In this document: positions 1 to 9,204 of the stretch, piece after piece | How the letters are laid out: the number at the start of each line of letters is the position of its first letter | Numbering within the stretch: the first letter of the stretch is position 1 | Assembly (NCBI GenBank): GCA_019187405.1 | Contig: JABAQZ010000014.1 | Location: 62,001-126,000 of the forward strand | Reading direction: 5' to 3' | Source: Ignavibacteria bacterium | GTDB taxonomy: Bacteria > Bacteroidota > Ignavibacteria > Tepidaquicellales > Tepidaquicellaceae | DNA: 64,000 bases | Made by a program: the position numbers and the translations under genes | The notes under the pieces: generated by a model | Told to the model about the DNA's origin: nothing | Seen by the model: only the letters and a program-made list of their open reading frames with translations | Databases searched by the model: none

Positions 1-633
1 CCGTCAACAGGTTATAAAATAAGCGGTTCTTTGATTAAAACCACTGACGGAGGTTACAACTGGTTGCTTACTGACAGCATGATGACTTTGGGAGTGAGGT
101 CTTTTGCTTTCCTGAATCCGGATACCGGATGGTGTGCAGTTTCCGGAGGAAACATTATCAGAACAAACAACGGAGGAACATCGTGGAGTTTGCAAACTAA
201 TTATCAAACTCATTCATTAAACTCCATTTATATGATTAATAAAGATACGGGATACATAGCTTGTTCAGGCGGCGTAATTTTAAAAACCATAACAGGAGGC
301 TTGACAGGAACAGCAAGCATTACCGAAAATGTTCCTTCTACATTTAAGCTGTATCAGAATTTTCCTAACCCGTTTAATCCTTCTACAAAAATCATATTTG
401 ATATATACAATAATTCAAATAGAACCGGTAAGAATGTTGTACTCATAGTTTATGATGTACTCGGTAATGAAACAGCTTTGCTGGTAAATGAATCGCTTAC
501 AGCCGGAAGTTATGAAATAGATTTTCCGGCAAAAGAAAATAACGGAGAAAATAATCTTAGCGGAGGAGTTTATTTTTACAAACTTACAGTAGGAAATTTT
601 TCAGAAACAAAAAGGATGATTTATTTAAAATAG
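1..633 (+). CDS. C-terminal part of a secreted YCF48-like repeat protein with type IX sorting domain
   Basis: The reading frame is open from the first base, so the N-terminus and signal peptide lie outside the window. The visible part has three YCF48/BNR-like repeats, each with a turn such as IKTTDGGYNW, IRTNNGGTSW or ILKTITGG, which in this family form blades of a beta-propeller. A C-terminal sorting domain of about 85 residues follows, opening with LYQNFPNPFNPSTKI and ending with the SGGVYFYKLTVGNF and MIYLK motifs. That domain directs export through the type IX system and cleavage at the cell surface in Bacteroidota, Ignavibacteria and relatives. The substrate or ligand of the propeller cannot be told. 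A hairpin terminator follows, so it is probably the last gene of its transcript. Confidence 0.9.
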   Translation, partial: PSTGYKISGSLIKTTDGGYNWLLTDSMMTLGVRSFAFLNPDTGWCAVSGGNIIRTNNGGTSWSLQTNYQTHSLNSIYMINKDTGYIACSGGVILKTITGGLTGTASITENVPSTFKLYQNFPNPFNPSTKIIFDIYNNSNRTGKNVVLIVYDVLGNETALLVNESLTAGSYEIDFPAKENNGENNLSGGVYFYKLTVGNFSETKRMIYLK

Positions 634-667
634 ATTTTTAAAAAAAAACTTTAGCTTAAGTCATATT

Positions 668-708
668 AGCCGGATTAAACAAATTTTTCTAATCCGGCTT
701 TTTTTTTA
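668..708 (+). terminator. Rho-independent terminator after the sorting-domain gene
   Basis: A perfect 9-bp stem, AGCCGGATT pairing with AATCCGGCT across a 14-nt loop, is followed directly by a run of nine T. It lies 35 bp after the stop of the upstream gene and before the E1 gene, so it separates the two transcripts. Confidence 0.85.
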
Positions 709-773
709 ATTGGCTTCTTCATTTCTAATCAAATCCGCATTCGCTATTTTACATTTAACAAAACTCACATTAA

Positions 774-2792
774 ATGGAAACAAAGACTTCTCATGAGATA
801 AAGAGAAGATATATGAATTTTGACAGGAAGAGTTATGATAATGAAACTCTTCTGACATTATACAAATCGATCGTACTTCCGAGAATGATAGAAGAGAAGA
901 TGCTTCTGCTTCTTAGAAAGGGAAAAATATCCAAATGGTTTTCCGGAATAGGACAGGAAGCAATATCTGTCGGAGTAACCTTAGCTCTCGATGAAGATGA
1001 ATATATACTGCCGATGCATAGAAATCTCGGAGTTTTTACTTCTCGCAATTTGCCATTAGACAGGTTATTCAAACAGCTTCAGGGAAAATACAACGGATTT
1101 TCAAAAGGGCGCGAACGCTCTTTTCATTTCGGCACAAATGAGCATCACATAGTCGGAATGATTTCACATCTCGGACCGCAGATGGGAATTGCAGACGGAA
1201 TTGCGCTTGCTCATAAGTTAAAAAAAGAAGATAAAGTTACGGCAGTGTTTTCCGGTGACGGTGGTACCAGCGAAGGAGATTTTCATGAGGCTCTTAATGT
1301 AGCTGCTGTTTGGAATCTTCCGGTAATTTTTGTGATTGAAAATAATGCATACGGTTTGTCAACGCCAATTGACGAACAGTATAAATGCAGTGACCTTACG
1401 GATAAAGGAGTAGGCTACGGAATGGAAGCATTGCAAATTGACGGGAATAATATTCTCACCGTATATGATACGATTAAAACTTATTCAGACTCGATTAAAA
1501 ATAATCAGAGACCTGTACTCCTCGAATGTAAAACTTTCAGAATGAGAGGACACGAAGAAGCTTCGGGAACAAAGTACGTACCCAAAGAACTCTTTGAAGA
1601 ATGGGCTAAAAAAGATCCGGTTGTTAATTATGAAAACTATCTGCTTGAAGAAGGGATTTTAAACAAGGAACTTATTGCTTCGATTAGAAATAAATTCAAA
1701 GCGGAAATTGAAAAAGCATTGGACGCTGCATTCAATGAGTCAGAAGCAGTATCTGATTCTTCAAAAGAGCTGAAAGACGTTTATGCGCCATTTAATCAGA
1801 AAATAATTTATCCTCAAACAGAAAAAAAATCATCCAAAAGATTTGTCGATGCAGTATCTGACGGGCTAAAACAATCATTGAAGAAGTATGACAATCTCGT
1901 TTTAATGGGTCAGGATATTGCCGAATACGGAGGAGTGTTTAAAGTTACCGAAAATTTTTATTCTGAATTCGGCAAGGAAAGAATCAGAAACACACCGCTT
2001 TGTGAATCAGCAATAATAGGCGCTGCACTTGGATTGTCAATTAAAGGAATGAAAGCTGTTGTTGAAATGCAATTCGCAGATTTTGTTACAAGCGGTTTTA
2101 ATCAGGTGGTAAACAACCTTGCGAAAATTCATTACCGCTGGGGACAAAATGCAGATGTCGTCATAAGAATGCCATGCGGCGCGGGAGTAGGAGCAGGTCC
2201 TTTTCATTCACAATCAAATGAAGCATGGTTTTTTCATACGCCGGGATTAAAAATATTTTATCCGTCAAATCCTTATGATGCAAAGGGATTGATAAATACT
2301 GCAATTGAAGATCCAAACCCTGTAATGTTTTTTGAGCATAAAGCATTATACAGAAGCATTTCGGAAGAAATCCCGGATGATTATTATACTGTCGAATCGG
2401 GTAAAGCTAAACTTGCAGCAGAAGGAAACGATGTTACTATAATTTCATACGGGATTGGAGTTCACTGGGCAAAAAATGTACTTGATAAGCACAAGGATTT
2501 ATCGGCAGATTTGATTGATCTCAGAACGTTATTGCCTTGGGACAAAGATGCCGTCGAAACAAGCGTAAAGAAAACCGGAAAAGTAATCATACTTCATGAA
2601 GATACGCTTACAGGAGGAATTGGCGCAGAGATTTCTGCTTACATCTGTGAACACTGTTTTAGCAGTCTTGATGCTCCGGTATTAAGATGCGGAAGTCTCG
2701 ATACTCCGGTTCCGTTTGCACCTTCTCTTGAAGAAAATTTTTTCGGAAAAGATATTTTTGAAACAAAGCTTTTGAATCTAATTAACTATTAA
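774..2792 (+). CDS. Fused alpha/beta E1 component of a 2-oxoacid dehydrogenase complex
   Basis: Thiamine-diphosphate decarboxylase that starts oxidative decarboxylation of pyruvate or branched-chain 2-oxoacids and hands the acyl group to a lipoyl E2. Residues 1 to about 340 are the alpha-type domain, with the ThDP/Mg motif GDGGTSEGDF near residue 161 followed by FVIENNAYG. From about residue 355 comes the beta-type transketolase-like domain (VLMGQDIAEYGG, then PCGAGVGAGPFHSQSNEAW) and the C-terminal transketolase domain (IDLRTLLPWD). At 672 residues it equals alpha plus beta in one chain, a form common in Bacteroidota. No E2 or E3 gene is nearby. Sequence alone does not separate pyruvate from branched-chain substrates; the alpha domain resembles 2-oxoisovalerate enzymes. 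Confidence 0.9.
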   Translation: METKTSHEIKRRYMNFDRKSYDNETLLTLYKSIVLPRMIEEKMLLLLRKGKISKWFSGIGQEAISVGVTLALDEDEYILPMHRNLGVFTSRNLPLDRLFKQLQGKYNGFSKGRERSFHFGTNEHHIVGMISHLGPQMGIADGIALAHKLKKEDKVTAVFSGDGGTSEGDFHEALNVAAVWNLPVIFVIENNAYGLSTPIDEQYKCSDLTDKGVGYGMEALQIDGNNILTVYDTIKTYSDSIKNNQRPVLLECKTFRMRGHEEASGTKYVPKELFEEWAKKDPVVNYENYLLEEGILNKELIASIRNKFKAEIEKALDAAFNESEAVSDSSKELKDVYAPFNQKIIYPQTEKKSSKRFVDAVSDGLKQSLKKYDNLVLMGQDIAEYGGVFKVTENFYSEFGKERIRNTPLCESAIIGAALGLSIKGMKAVVEMQFADFVTSGFNQVVNNLAKIHYRWGQNADVVIRMPCGAGVGAGPFHSQSNEAWFFHTPGLKIFYPSNPYDAKGLINTAIEDPNPVMFFEHKALYRSISEEIPDDYYTVESGKAKLAAEGNDVTIISYGIGVHWAKNVLDKHKDLSADLIDLRTLLPWDKDAVETSVKKTGKVIILHEDTLTGGIGAEISAYICEHCFSSLDAPVLRCGSLDTPVPFAPSLEENFFGKDIFETKLLNLINY

Positions 2793-2796
2793 AGTC

Positions 2797-3273
2797 ATGA
2801 AGCAAGTGTTTATAATTTTACTTATGTTTATTGTAAACAATCTGTGTTCTCAAACAAATACTGAATTGAAAATGGAAAATCATTATGACTCATCTTATGC
2901 AAAAAAACTCGGAGCCGATGATTACGGAATGAAACTATATGTGATGGCGTTTCTAAAATCGGGAAAAGTAAAAATGAGTGATGAATCAGAATCAGCAAAA
3001 TTACAGATGGAACATCTGAAAAATATTCTGCGAATGGCCGATGAAGGCAAACTTCTGATTGCCGGACCTTTTACCGATAAGGGAGAAATAAGAGGTATAT
3101 ATATTTTTGATGTAACTACCGTAGAAGAAGCCGAAGAACTAACATCAACCGATCCTGCAATCAAAGCAGGCATTCTCGAAATGGAACTTCATCCATGGTA
3201 CGGCTCTGCTGCTTTAATGGAAATGAATTCCATTCATAAAAAACTTCAGAAAAAAAGTATTACGGGAGATTAG
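2797..3273 (+). CDS. Exported YCII-like protein
   Basis: 158 residues with an N-terminal hydrophobic signal (KQVFIILLMFIVNNLCSQ), probably cleaved around residue 19. The rest fits the YCII fold: an alpha/beta ferredoxin-like domain with LYVMAFLKSGK, a HLKNILRMADEGKLLIAGPF segment and EEAEELTSTDPAIKAG. YCII proteins are small dimers of mostly unknown function, some with a His/Asp pair suggesting enzymatic activity. It begins 4 bp after the E1 stop, so the two are very likely co-transcribed, although no functional link is known. It ends facing the minus-strand ATPase gene 22 bp away. Confidence 0.75.
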   Translation: MKQVFIILLMFIVNNLCSQTNTELKMENHYDSSYAKKLGADDYGMKLYVMAFLKSGKVKMSDESESAKLQMEHLKNILRMADEGKLLIAGPFTDKGEIRGIYIFDVTTVEEAEELTSTDPAIKAGILEMELHPWYGSAALMEMNSIHKKLQKKSITGD

Positions 3274-3295
3274 TTAAGATAAAATTAATTCCGGA

Positions 3296-4813
3296 TTATT
3301 TATAAAAATCATCATCATAACCGCTAAAACTTTCTCCCTGAGAAAACATGCTTCCTACAAGATCTTTGTAAGTAACGATTAAATCAACTTCATCTCTGGC
3401 AATTTTTGAATTCTGATGCAGTCCGTCGAGTACAAACTCCATCAGAGATGCAAACTCTTGTTCGCTTTCATAATACTGAGGAAATTTCTTAACAAAATTT
3501 TCCAGACCAGTAACTTTTTTCAGCTCTTTTATATATTCGCCGAACTGCATGTCGTCTTTTATTTTGACTTTGCCTCCGTACTGAAACCATTCCACAATTT
3601 CTTCATAAGGATCTTTCCTGATTTTTTCGGTTTCATTCTTTTTCTTTTTGATCAAAGGATCGGGAAAATATTTTCTAAAAATTTCCCTGACAGATTTTGA
3701 CAGCAGGGCTTTTGCTACTTTAATCGAACCTTCCTGCTCCCCTTCAAAGACGAGTTCGACTTTACCCGTAATTCCGGGAATGATTGAAAGCACATCACAC
3801 ATTCTCGGCATGATAATATCGTCTTTATTCATTATTGCCCTTCTTTCGGCATTGCTTATGAGATTTTCGATAGATGAAATGGTAAGTCTTGCACTGACTC
3901 CGGATTTCTGATCAACGAACTCGCTTGTCCTTGCCTGCATTGCAGTCATTTCGATTATTTCTCTGAAGTAATAAGGTATTACAACTTTCTTTTTTTTGTC
4001 TCTATCGGTCCAAGAATAAGTTTCTGTAATTCTAATACCATCTTCGAGATTCTTCGGATAATGAGTGATTATCTGCGAATCAATTCTGTCTTTCAAAGGT
4101 GTAATAATGTTTCCTCTGTTTGTATAATCTTCCGGATTAGCTGTAAAAACCATAAGCACGTCGAGAGGAATTCTAATATTGAATCCTCTTATTTGAATAT
4201 CTTTTTCCTGCATGATATTCAGAAGTCCGACTTGAATTCTCGGCTGAAGATCCGGCAGTTCATTTATTACAAATATACCTCTGTTTGTCCTCGGTATAAT
4301 GCCGAAATGAATTGCACCTTCGTGAGAATAATGTAGCCGCTGATTTGCCGCTTTTATAGGATCAATATCGCCAATTAAGTCTGCAATGTTTACATCCGGT
4401 GTGGCGAGTTTTTCGCTGTAGCGTTGATCACGCGTTATCCATTCAATTTCGGTATTGTCACCTTTTTCATTAATCATATCGACGGCAAATTTTGAAACCG
4501 GCTGGAATGGATTATCGTTAATTTCGGAGCCTTTGATTATCGGAATGTATTCATCAAGCAACAGCGGGAGCAGACGCGCAATTTTTGTTTTTGCCTGTCC
4601 CCTCAATCCGAGAAGAATTATATCATGTTTTGCAAGAAGTGAATTTACAAGCGAAGGTATTACTGTATTATCATATCCAACGATACCTTCGAAAAATGTA
4701 TCCTTGTTTTTAATTTTATCAATCAGGTTTTTTCTTATCTCGTCTTTTACTGATAAAATCCTGTATCCTGAAGCTTTTAGTTCGCCAAAAGTTTTTATAC
4801 TGCTAAAATTCAT
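3296..4813 (-). CDS. MoxR/magnesium-chelatase-subunit-I-like AAA+ ATPase
   Basis: Cytoplasmic AAA+ ATPase of 505 residues. The P-loop is GLRGQAKTK at residues 69-77; GQAK in place of the canonical GxGK is a variant of this subgroup. The Walker B-like stretch is GIFVINELPDL, with Asn where Asp is usual, and sensor 1 is VFTANPEDYTNRG. The C-terminal part carries the helical lid with SARLTISS. ChlI proteins drive metal chelatases and MoxR proteins act as chaperones for metal-centre insertion, normally together with a VWA-domain partner. No such partner is seen here, so the client is unknown. The CBS gene lies upstream on the same strand across a 122-bp gap, so an operon is uncertain. Confidence 0.8.
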   Translation of the reverse strand: MNFSSIKTFGELKASGYRILSVKDEIRKNLIDKIKNKDTFFEGIVGYDNTVIPSLVNSLLAKHDIILLGLRGQAKTKIARLLPLLLDEYIPIIKGSEINDNPFQPVSKFAVDMINEKGDNTEIEWITRDQRYSEKLATPDVNIADLIGDIDPIKAANQRLHYSHEGAIHFGIIPRTNRGIFVINELPDLQPRIQVGLLNIMQEKDIQIRGFNIRIPLDVLMVFTANPEDYTNRGNIITPLKDRIDSQIITHYPKNLEDGIRITETYSWTDRDKKKKVVIPYYFREIIEMTAMQARTSEFVDQKSGVSARLTISSIENLISNAERRAIMNKDDIIMPRMCDVLSIIPGITGKVELVFEGEQEGSIKVAKALLSKSVREIFRKYFPDPLIKKKKNETEKIRKDPYEEIVEWFQYGGKVKIKDDMQFGEYIKELKKVTGLENFVKKFPQYYESEQEFASLMEFVLDGLHQNSKIARDEVDLIVTYKDLVGSMFSQGESFSGYDDDFYK

Positions 4814-4935
4814 TTAAGCTGAAATTATTATCGATTTAGTTTTTAGTAATTAAATTTTATTGTAAAAATTTGAAGGTGTATTATGCAGCCGGTTTATTAA
4901 AATTCTTTATGATTTCGATAATAAAGAATAATCTG

Positions 4936-5373
4936 CTATCCGTTAAACTGAATGTATGAGTTTAAAAGTTCAATTTTTTCTTCTTTAAGAATTATGTCAT
5001 ACAACATCAGATCTCTCATCGAAACAATTCCTATTAAATCTTTGCCTTCAATTACAGGTATATGTCTGATGTTTTCCTGTTTCATAATCTGCATACAGTA
5101 TTCCGGAGAGTCATGTGCTTCAATCAGAATTACTTTTTTTGTCATGACACTGTCCACAATTGTTTTCTCTAAATCCATGTCAGCTGCAATGCATCTTCTA
5201 AGTAAATCTCTTTCGGAAAATATTCCCGAAAGTTTTAGAGTCTCTGACTGTTCTAAAACAGGTACTGCGCCAATATTATGCAGTCCCATGAATTTGGCAA
5301 CTTCAATTACAGTCATTCCGCTTTTTACGAAATGAAAAGGTTTATCCTTTATTAATTCTTTTAAAGTTTTCAT
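4936..5373 (-). CDS. CBS-domain pair protein
   Basis: 145 residues made of two tandem CBS domains (about 10-70 and 75-135) with typical motifs GAVPVLEQ, GIFSERDLLRR, IRHIPVIEG and GIVSMRDLM. CBS pairs bind adenine nucleotides and act as energy or ligand sensors for partner proteins; stand-alone ones are common and usually of unknown target. The start chosen is the ATG giving MKTLKELIKDK because GGAGAG lies just upstream of it. A longer in-frame form reaching to 5418 would put that ribosome site inside the gene. An antisense reading frame over this gene was ignored. Confidence 0.85.
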   Translation of the reverse strand: MKTLKELIKDKPFHFVKSGMTVIEVAKFMGLHNIGAVPVLEQSETLKLSGIFSERDLLRRCIAADMDLEKTIVDSVMTKKVILIEAHDSPEYCMQIMKQENIRHIPVIEGKDLIGIVSMRDLMLYDIILKEEKIELLNSYIQFNG

Positions 5374-5490
5374 AAAGCTCTCCGAAATTTTTTGAAAAGA
5401 TATGCATTTAAAATTCAATTTGCAATAAAATCCTGCTTTACTCCTAAAAAAATCATTTAAAATTAACTAAAACGAAATTAACAGTAAAAA

Positions 5491-6639
5491 CTACAATCTG
5501 AATTTTTGCGCAAAGAGAATTCTTTTTTCGATTGACGGATGTGAATGAAATAAGAATTCAATTATTTTGTTTGGTGATTTATCAGACAGGTTCTGCTCGG
5601 CGAGCTTTTCCATGGCAGATATAAAAGCTGTTTTATTGCCCGTTGTTTCGAGAGCAAACGTATCTGCTTCCCATTCAAATTTTCTTGACAGAATGTTTGA
5701 CAGTGGAGAAGTTATCAGTCCGAATATACTCAAGTATAAAAATAATAAAGGAAGTGCGGCGATTTCGGAAATTTCACCGAATCCGAAATATTCCAAGGAG
5801 GATTTAAAAAGCAAAGAGGTAAAGTAAAGTCCGCCAAAGGTAAGAACTACAGAAAGCGTCATTAATTTTAAAATGTGTTTTTTCTTGTAATGACCCATTT
5901 CGTGAGAGAAAACCATTTCAATCTCATCCTTTGTAAAATTATTCAACAGCGTATCACCGAGAATTATTCTTTTTGATTTCCCTATACCGGTAAAAGCCGC
6001 ATTGGCTTTCTTTGTATTCTTGCTCATGTCAAAATAAAAAATTCCCTTTATCTGCACGCCTGCTTTTTTGCATAGAGCAATAATGCTGTCCTTAATCTCT
6101 TCGTTCTCTATTGGACGAAATTTATAAAACAAAGGCATTATCAGAGTTGGAGCAATTCTGCCGAGAACTACAGGCACAAAAATCATGAGCATTCCCGTTA
6201 TTATCCACCAAGAATCGCCGAAATTTCTAAGAAGGAAATAAAAAGAAATCAACAGCGGAATTCCGAGAATTAATCCGACTGCCATACCCTTTAATTTTTC
6301 CGTAAAGTATGTTTTAAGATTCTGATTGGAAAGATTGTATTTATGTTCGAGATAGTATTCGGAATAAAATGATAAAGGAAAAGATAATACAGCTTCCGCA
6401 ATGCCGATAACTGTAAAGAAAATTAACAAAGCAGCGTAATGATTTGACGAAATGTCATAAGCAAATGCTTCGATTTTTTTGGACAAACCGGAAAAAAGTA
6501 TCAGTAAAATTAATCCGAAAAAAATAACAGTTTCAATCAGAGATATTATCTGATTTGTTTTAGAATATCTCTTTGCTCTGCCGATATTGTAGTTTTCCTC
6601 GTTAGTAGTATTCAAATTATTAACTGGATCAGAAGTCAT
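5491..6639 (-). CDS. M48-family membrane zinc metalloprotease (Ste24/CAAX protease-like)
   Basis: Integral membrane protease of about 382 residues. The zinc site HEMGH is near residue 245, and the third ligand is the Glu in the EWEADTFA stretch about 70 residues later. At least four hydrophobic segments precede the catalytic site, and the N-terminal part YYLEHKYNLSNQNLKTYF matches the Ste24 form rather than HtpX. In eukaryotes Ste24 cleaves prenylated proteins; bacterial members are thought to act in membrane-protein quality control. The start taken is ATG at 6639, directly after the Yip1 stop; the longer frame uses TTG and would overlap that gene. The layout implies translational coupling with the Yip1 gene. 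Confidence 0.88.
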   Translation of the reverse strand: MTSDPVNNLNTTNEENYNIGRAKRYSKTNQIISLIETVIFFGLILLILFSGLSKKIEAFAYDISSNHYAALLIFFTVIGIAEAVLSFPLSFYSEYYLEHKYNLSNQNLKTYFTEKLKGMAVGLILGIPLLISFYFLLRNFGDSWWIITGMLMIFVPVVLGRIAPTLIMPLFYKFRPIENEEIKDSIIALCKKAGVQIKGIFYFDMSKNTKKANAAFTGIGKSKRIILGDTLLNNFTKDEIEMVFSHEMGHYKKKHILKLMTLSVVLTFGGLYFTSLLFKSSLEYFGFGEISEIAALPLLFLYLSIFGLITSPLSNILSRKFEWEADTFALETTGNKTAFISAMEKLAEQNLSDKSPNKIIEFLFHSHPSIEKRILFAQKFRL

Positions 6640-6640
6640 A

Positions 6641-7411
6641 TTAAAAAATAAACGAAGTTGCTGCAATGTAAATTATCCATACTCCGAAGACAAACGATGC
6701 GGTTTTGAGAATGTCAATTCTGGATATCCTGCTCAATCCCACTGCAATGACTGCATAAAACCATATTGAAAATAAATCAATCTTCAGCAATAATGAATAT
6801 ATTTTTTCTCCAACCGAATTTTCACTTAAAAATAATCCTGGTCCTATCGTGGCAAAGTCTCCTTTTATTATTGAAATTACAATCGAGAGAATTCCTCCCA
6901 CGGCAGAAATAAGCATTGCAAGACCCACAACATTCAAAATATTTTTAAAATCAAAATGTGCTTTCATCAATTTAAAGATAATCAGATATATAAAACTTAA
7001 AATAAATAAAGTAAGAAACGGAAGCGCTATTGCTCCGCCATATCCGAATATCTTGAAAAATATACTTTCCGGATTCATAGTTTCCATTGCTTTCTCGGCA
7101 TCTTCTTTTGTCATTTTTCCATCTTTGATGTTTTGCTCAAATTTTTCCATCATCTTCTCTTTTTGTTTTTCCATTGTTTTACTGGTCAGTTCTTTATCTG
7201 ACATAAACAAATACGAAGTTATGAGACCGAGTACGACGGCTATTAAAATCGGAATTATCCAATAATTTTTGACCGGTGTGTAAGCAATTGTTTCAAAAGT
7301 ATCAGAGGGAGAAGTAAACGTGCCTGCCATTGCATCGGTCTGTGTCAGAGGCTCTAACTGCGAACCACCTGCTTCACTTAATTTTTCCGGAGAAATTGGT
7401 TCTACGCTCAT
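6641..7411 (-). CDS. Yip1-domain membrane protein
   Basis: 256 residues. A polar N-terminus of about 45 residues leads to a first membrane segment (WIIPILIAVVLGLITSYLF). A charged, coiled-coil-like stretch rich in Lys/Glu/Met (about 75-110) follows, then four more membrane segments of the Yip1 type. Yip1-like proteins in bacteria are integral membrane proteins of unknown role; in eukaryotes they act in vesicle traffic. It is followed immediately by the M48 protease gene, so the two are likely made together, possibly as a membrane quality-control pair. That pairing is inference from gene order only. Confidence 0.75.
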   Translation of the reverse strand: MSVEPISPEKLSEAGGSQLEPLTQTDAMAGTFTSPSDTFETIAYTPVKNYWIIPILIAVVLGLITSYLFMSDKELTSKTMEKQKEKMMEKFEQNIKDGKMTKEDAEKAMETMNPESIFFKIFGYGGAIALPFLTLFILSFIYLIIFKLMKAHFDFKNILNVVGLAMLISAVGGILSIVISIIKGDFATIGPGLFLSENSVGEKIYSLLLKIDLFSIWFYAVIAVGLSRISRIDILKTASFVFGVWIIYIAATSFIF

Positions 7412-7507
7412 AATTTATTCTTTAATGAATTTTAAATTAATTTTCTGCAAATTTATTTAAATAAAAAAGAACTTTTAACTTAATTTTTTTTCCGTTTTTA
7501 AATTAAT

Positions 7508-8110
7508 CTATTTTGTCTGTTTATACAAATTTTTTTCGCTGATAAATTTCTCAACGCCCGGGTGTACTAAATATTTTACCGGTTTATTCTCATAAACATA
7601 TTTTCTGATAACTGTGGAAGAAATTTCAAGCAATGGAATAGGTGGAATAATCACTTTATCCAAATATTTGATACCATCATCAACCGGCATAAATCCTGGT
7701 CTGCTGATGACAACTATTTTAGATAATTCAAAAAGCCTGTCCGGGTCTTTCCACTTGGGAAGATCTATCAAATTATCCGAACCGATGATTAAATAAAATT
7801 CGGTTAAGCTGTCTTTATACATGATTTTTAAGTCTTCAAGAGTATCAACTGTGTAAGTCTTTCCCGATGTTTTCCTGATTTCGATATCCGATACTTCAAA
7901 ATATTCATTTTCCGAAAATGCGATCTCTGCCATTGCCAATCTGAAACCGGGAGAGATGGAATCTTTAAACGGATGATTTCCCGAAGGTATGAAAATTATT
8001 TTATCAAGATTCAGCAAGTCCTTCACTTGCATCGCAATTATTGAATGTGCAATGTGAGGAGGATTGAATGTACCGCCGAATATTCCGATTTTTTTAATTT
8101 CTTTATTCAC
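7508..8110 (-). CDS. nadD: Nicotinate-nucleotide adenylyltransferase
   Basis: Transfers AMP from ATP to nicotinate mononucleotide in NAD synthesis, in the cytoplasm. The family's nucleotide-binding motif GGTFNPPHIAHS sits at the N-terminus, the substrate-loop region IIGSDNLIDLPKW is in the middle, and the C-terminal ISSTVIRKYV motif binds ATP phosphates. Length (200 residues) is normal. The start is a GTG that overlaps the last 8 bases of the upstream glycosyltransferase gene, so it is read as the last gene of the glycan transcript. That is a chance operon neighbour rather than a functional partner. Confidence 0.93.
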   Translation of the reverse strand: MNKEIKKIGIFGGTFNPPHIAHSIIAMQVKDLLNLDKIIFIPSGNHPFKDSISPGFRLAMAEIAFSENEYFEVSDIEIRKTSGKTYTVDTLEDLKIMYKDSLTEFYLIIGSDNLIDLPKWKDPDRLFELSKIVVISRPGFMPVDDGIKYLDKVIIPPIPLLEISSTVIRKYVYENKPVKYLVHPGVEKFISEKNLYKQTK

Positions 8111-9203
8111 AGATAATTTTTCCGGTTAATTCATCCCATGACAAAATGCCATCAACGCTGATTATATTTTTATCAAAACTCTTAGAAGACAATACTGCTT
8201 GTTTTATGCTGTCTTTATTGCCGGGCTTATAATAAATAAAATTATTCCTTTTACTTCTGATAAAATCAGGAGCAATCACAGGAAGCCGGCAATAAGAATA
8301 CTGAATCACTTTTAGACTATCCGAAAACGATTCTGCACCCGGGGTATATTCAAGCGTATGCAGACCTGCATCGGCAAATTTTATGTAAGGCACGGTATCA
8401 CGGAAATCAAGTTCACCGGTGAAATGCACATTTTGTTTCTTAAAATTGTCTCTAAACGGACCTAATATAAAAAACTCGTCTTCGGGAAACATCTGCGATG
8501 CGGAATCAAGAAAATTCAAATCCAGATATGCATTACCCGTAAAGACAAACTTGAATTTCTCCTTATGCAGGTAAGGATTTACAGCTGAATTGTCAAAAAT
8601 CATTTTATCAATTCCGTGATTGTGAACTTTAACATTTTCAAAAGGCAACACATCAGTAAAATAGTCCGACGGAACTGAAACAAGATCAAACATATCAATA
8701 ATTTTTTTTTCATGAGCAATTATATACGGATGCTTTTTTAACTGCCGCATGTCATCCGAAACTCTATAAACAAATTTTGCATTTTTGTTCAGCTTTTTAA
8801 AATGGTCTATCCAAAGAAGTCCCGGAAAACTTTCAAAGATAAACAATTCCGAATTTTTTATAAATTCGTCAAGATCAGGAAATCCTTCAAGTGCATTCTT
8901 GTATTTTTTCACTGAACGAAAAAAAATCCGGTTTAATATGCCGGAACGATAATTTACCGGATGTAAAAATGTAAATCTAATAAATCTGTTCAGCAATTCC
9001 GAATCTCTGAGCATTTTATTAAGCGGGGATTTTTTTATAAGTTCCGCTCTGTAATCACCCTTCAGATCATGAATATAACTTGCATTGCCGGTTAGAAAAA
9101 GTATTTCATAATTTTTTTTCATCAATGATACAGCAATATTGTGAAACCCGGCTTTGCGTTTTGAATCCCAGAAATGCGAAGTTATTAAAACTGCTTTTGG
9201 CAT
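8103..9203 (-). CDS. Glycosyltransferase, GumK-like GT-B fold
   Basis: 366 residues starting MPKAVLITSHFWDSKRKAG. The N-terminal domain has the GumK-like features ITSHFWDSKRKAGFHNIA and FIFESFPGLLWID, and the C-terminal nucleotide-sugar domain has FVFTGNAYLD, HFTGELDFRD and ADAGLHTLEYTPGAESFSDSLKVIQY. GumK is the glucuronosyltransferase of xanthan synthesis, so a role adding one sugar to a lipid-linked oligosaccharide at the inner membrane is reasonable. Donor and acceptor are not known. The ATG at 9203 directly follows the asnB stop; a longer TTG-started form would overlap asnB and was rejected. Middle gene of a five-gene minus-strand glycan cluster. Confidence 0.75.
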   Translation of the reverse strand: MPKAVLITSHFWDSKRKAGFHNIAVSLMKKNYEILFLTGNASYIHDLKGDYRAELIKKSPLNKMLRDSELLNRFIRFTFLHPVNYRSGILNRIFFRSVKKYKNALEGFPDLDEFIKNSELFIFESFPGLLWIDHFKKLNKNAKFVYRVSDDMRQLKKHPYIIAHEKKIIDMFDLVSVPSDYFTDVLPFENVKVHNHGIDKMIFDNSAVNPYLHKEKFKFVFTGNAYLDLNFLDSASQMFPEDEFFILGPFRDNFKKQNVHFTGELDFRDTVPYIKFADAGLHTLEYTPGAESFSDSLKVIQYSYCRLPVIAPDFIRSKRNNFIYYKPGNKDSIKQAVLSSKSFDKNIISVDGILSWDELTGKIICE

Positions 9204-9204
9204 T

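Noticed and set aside
3416-4817. Several plus-strand frames opposite the ChlI/MoxR-like gene
   Set aside because: They are shadows of the minus-strand coding sequence with no motifs of their own.
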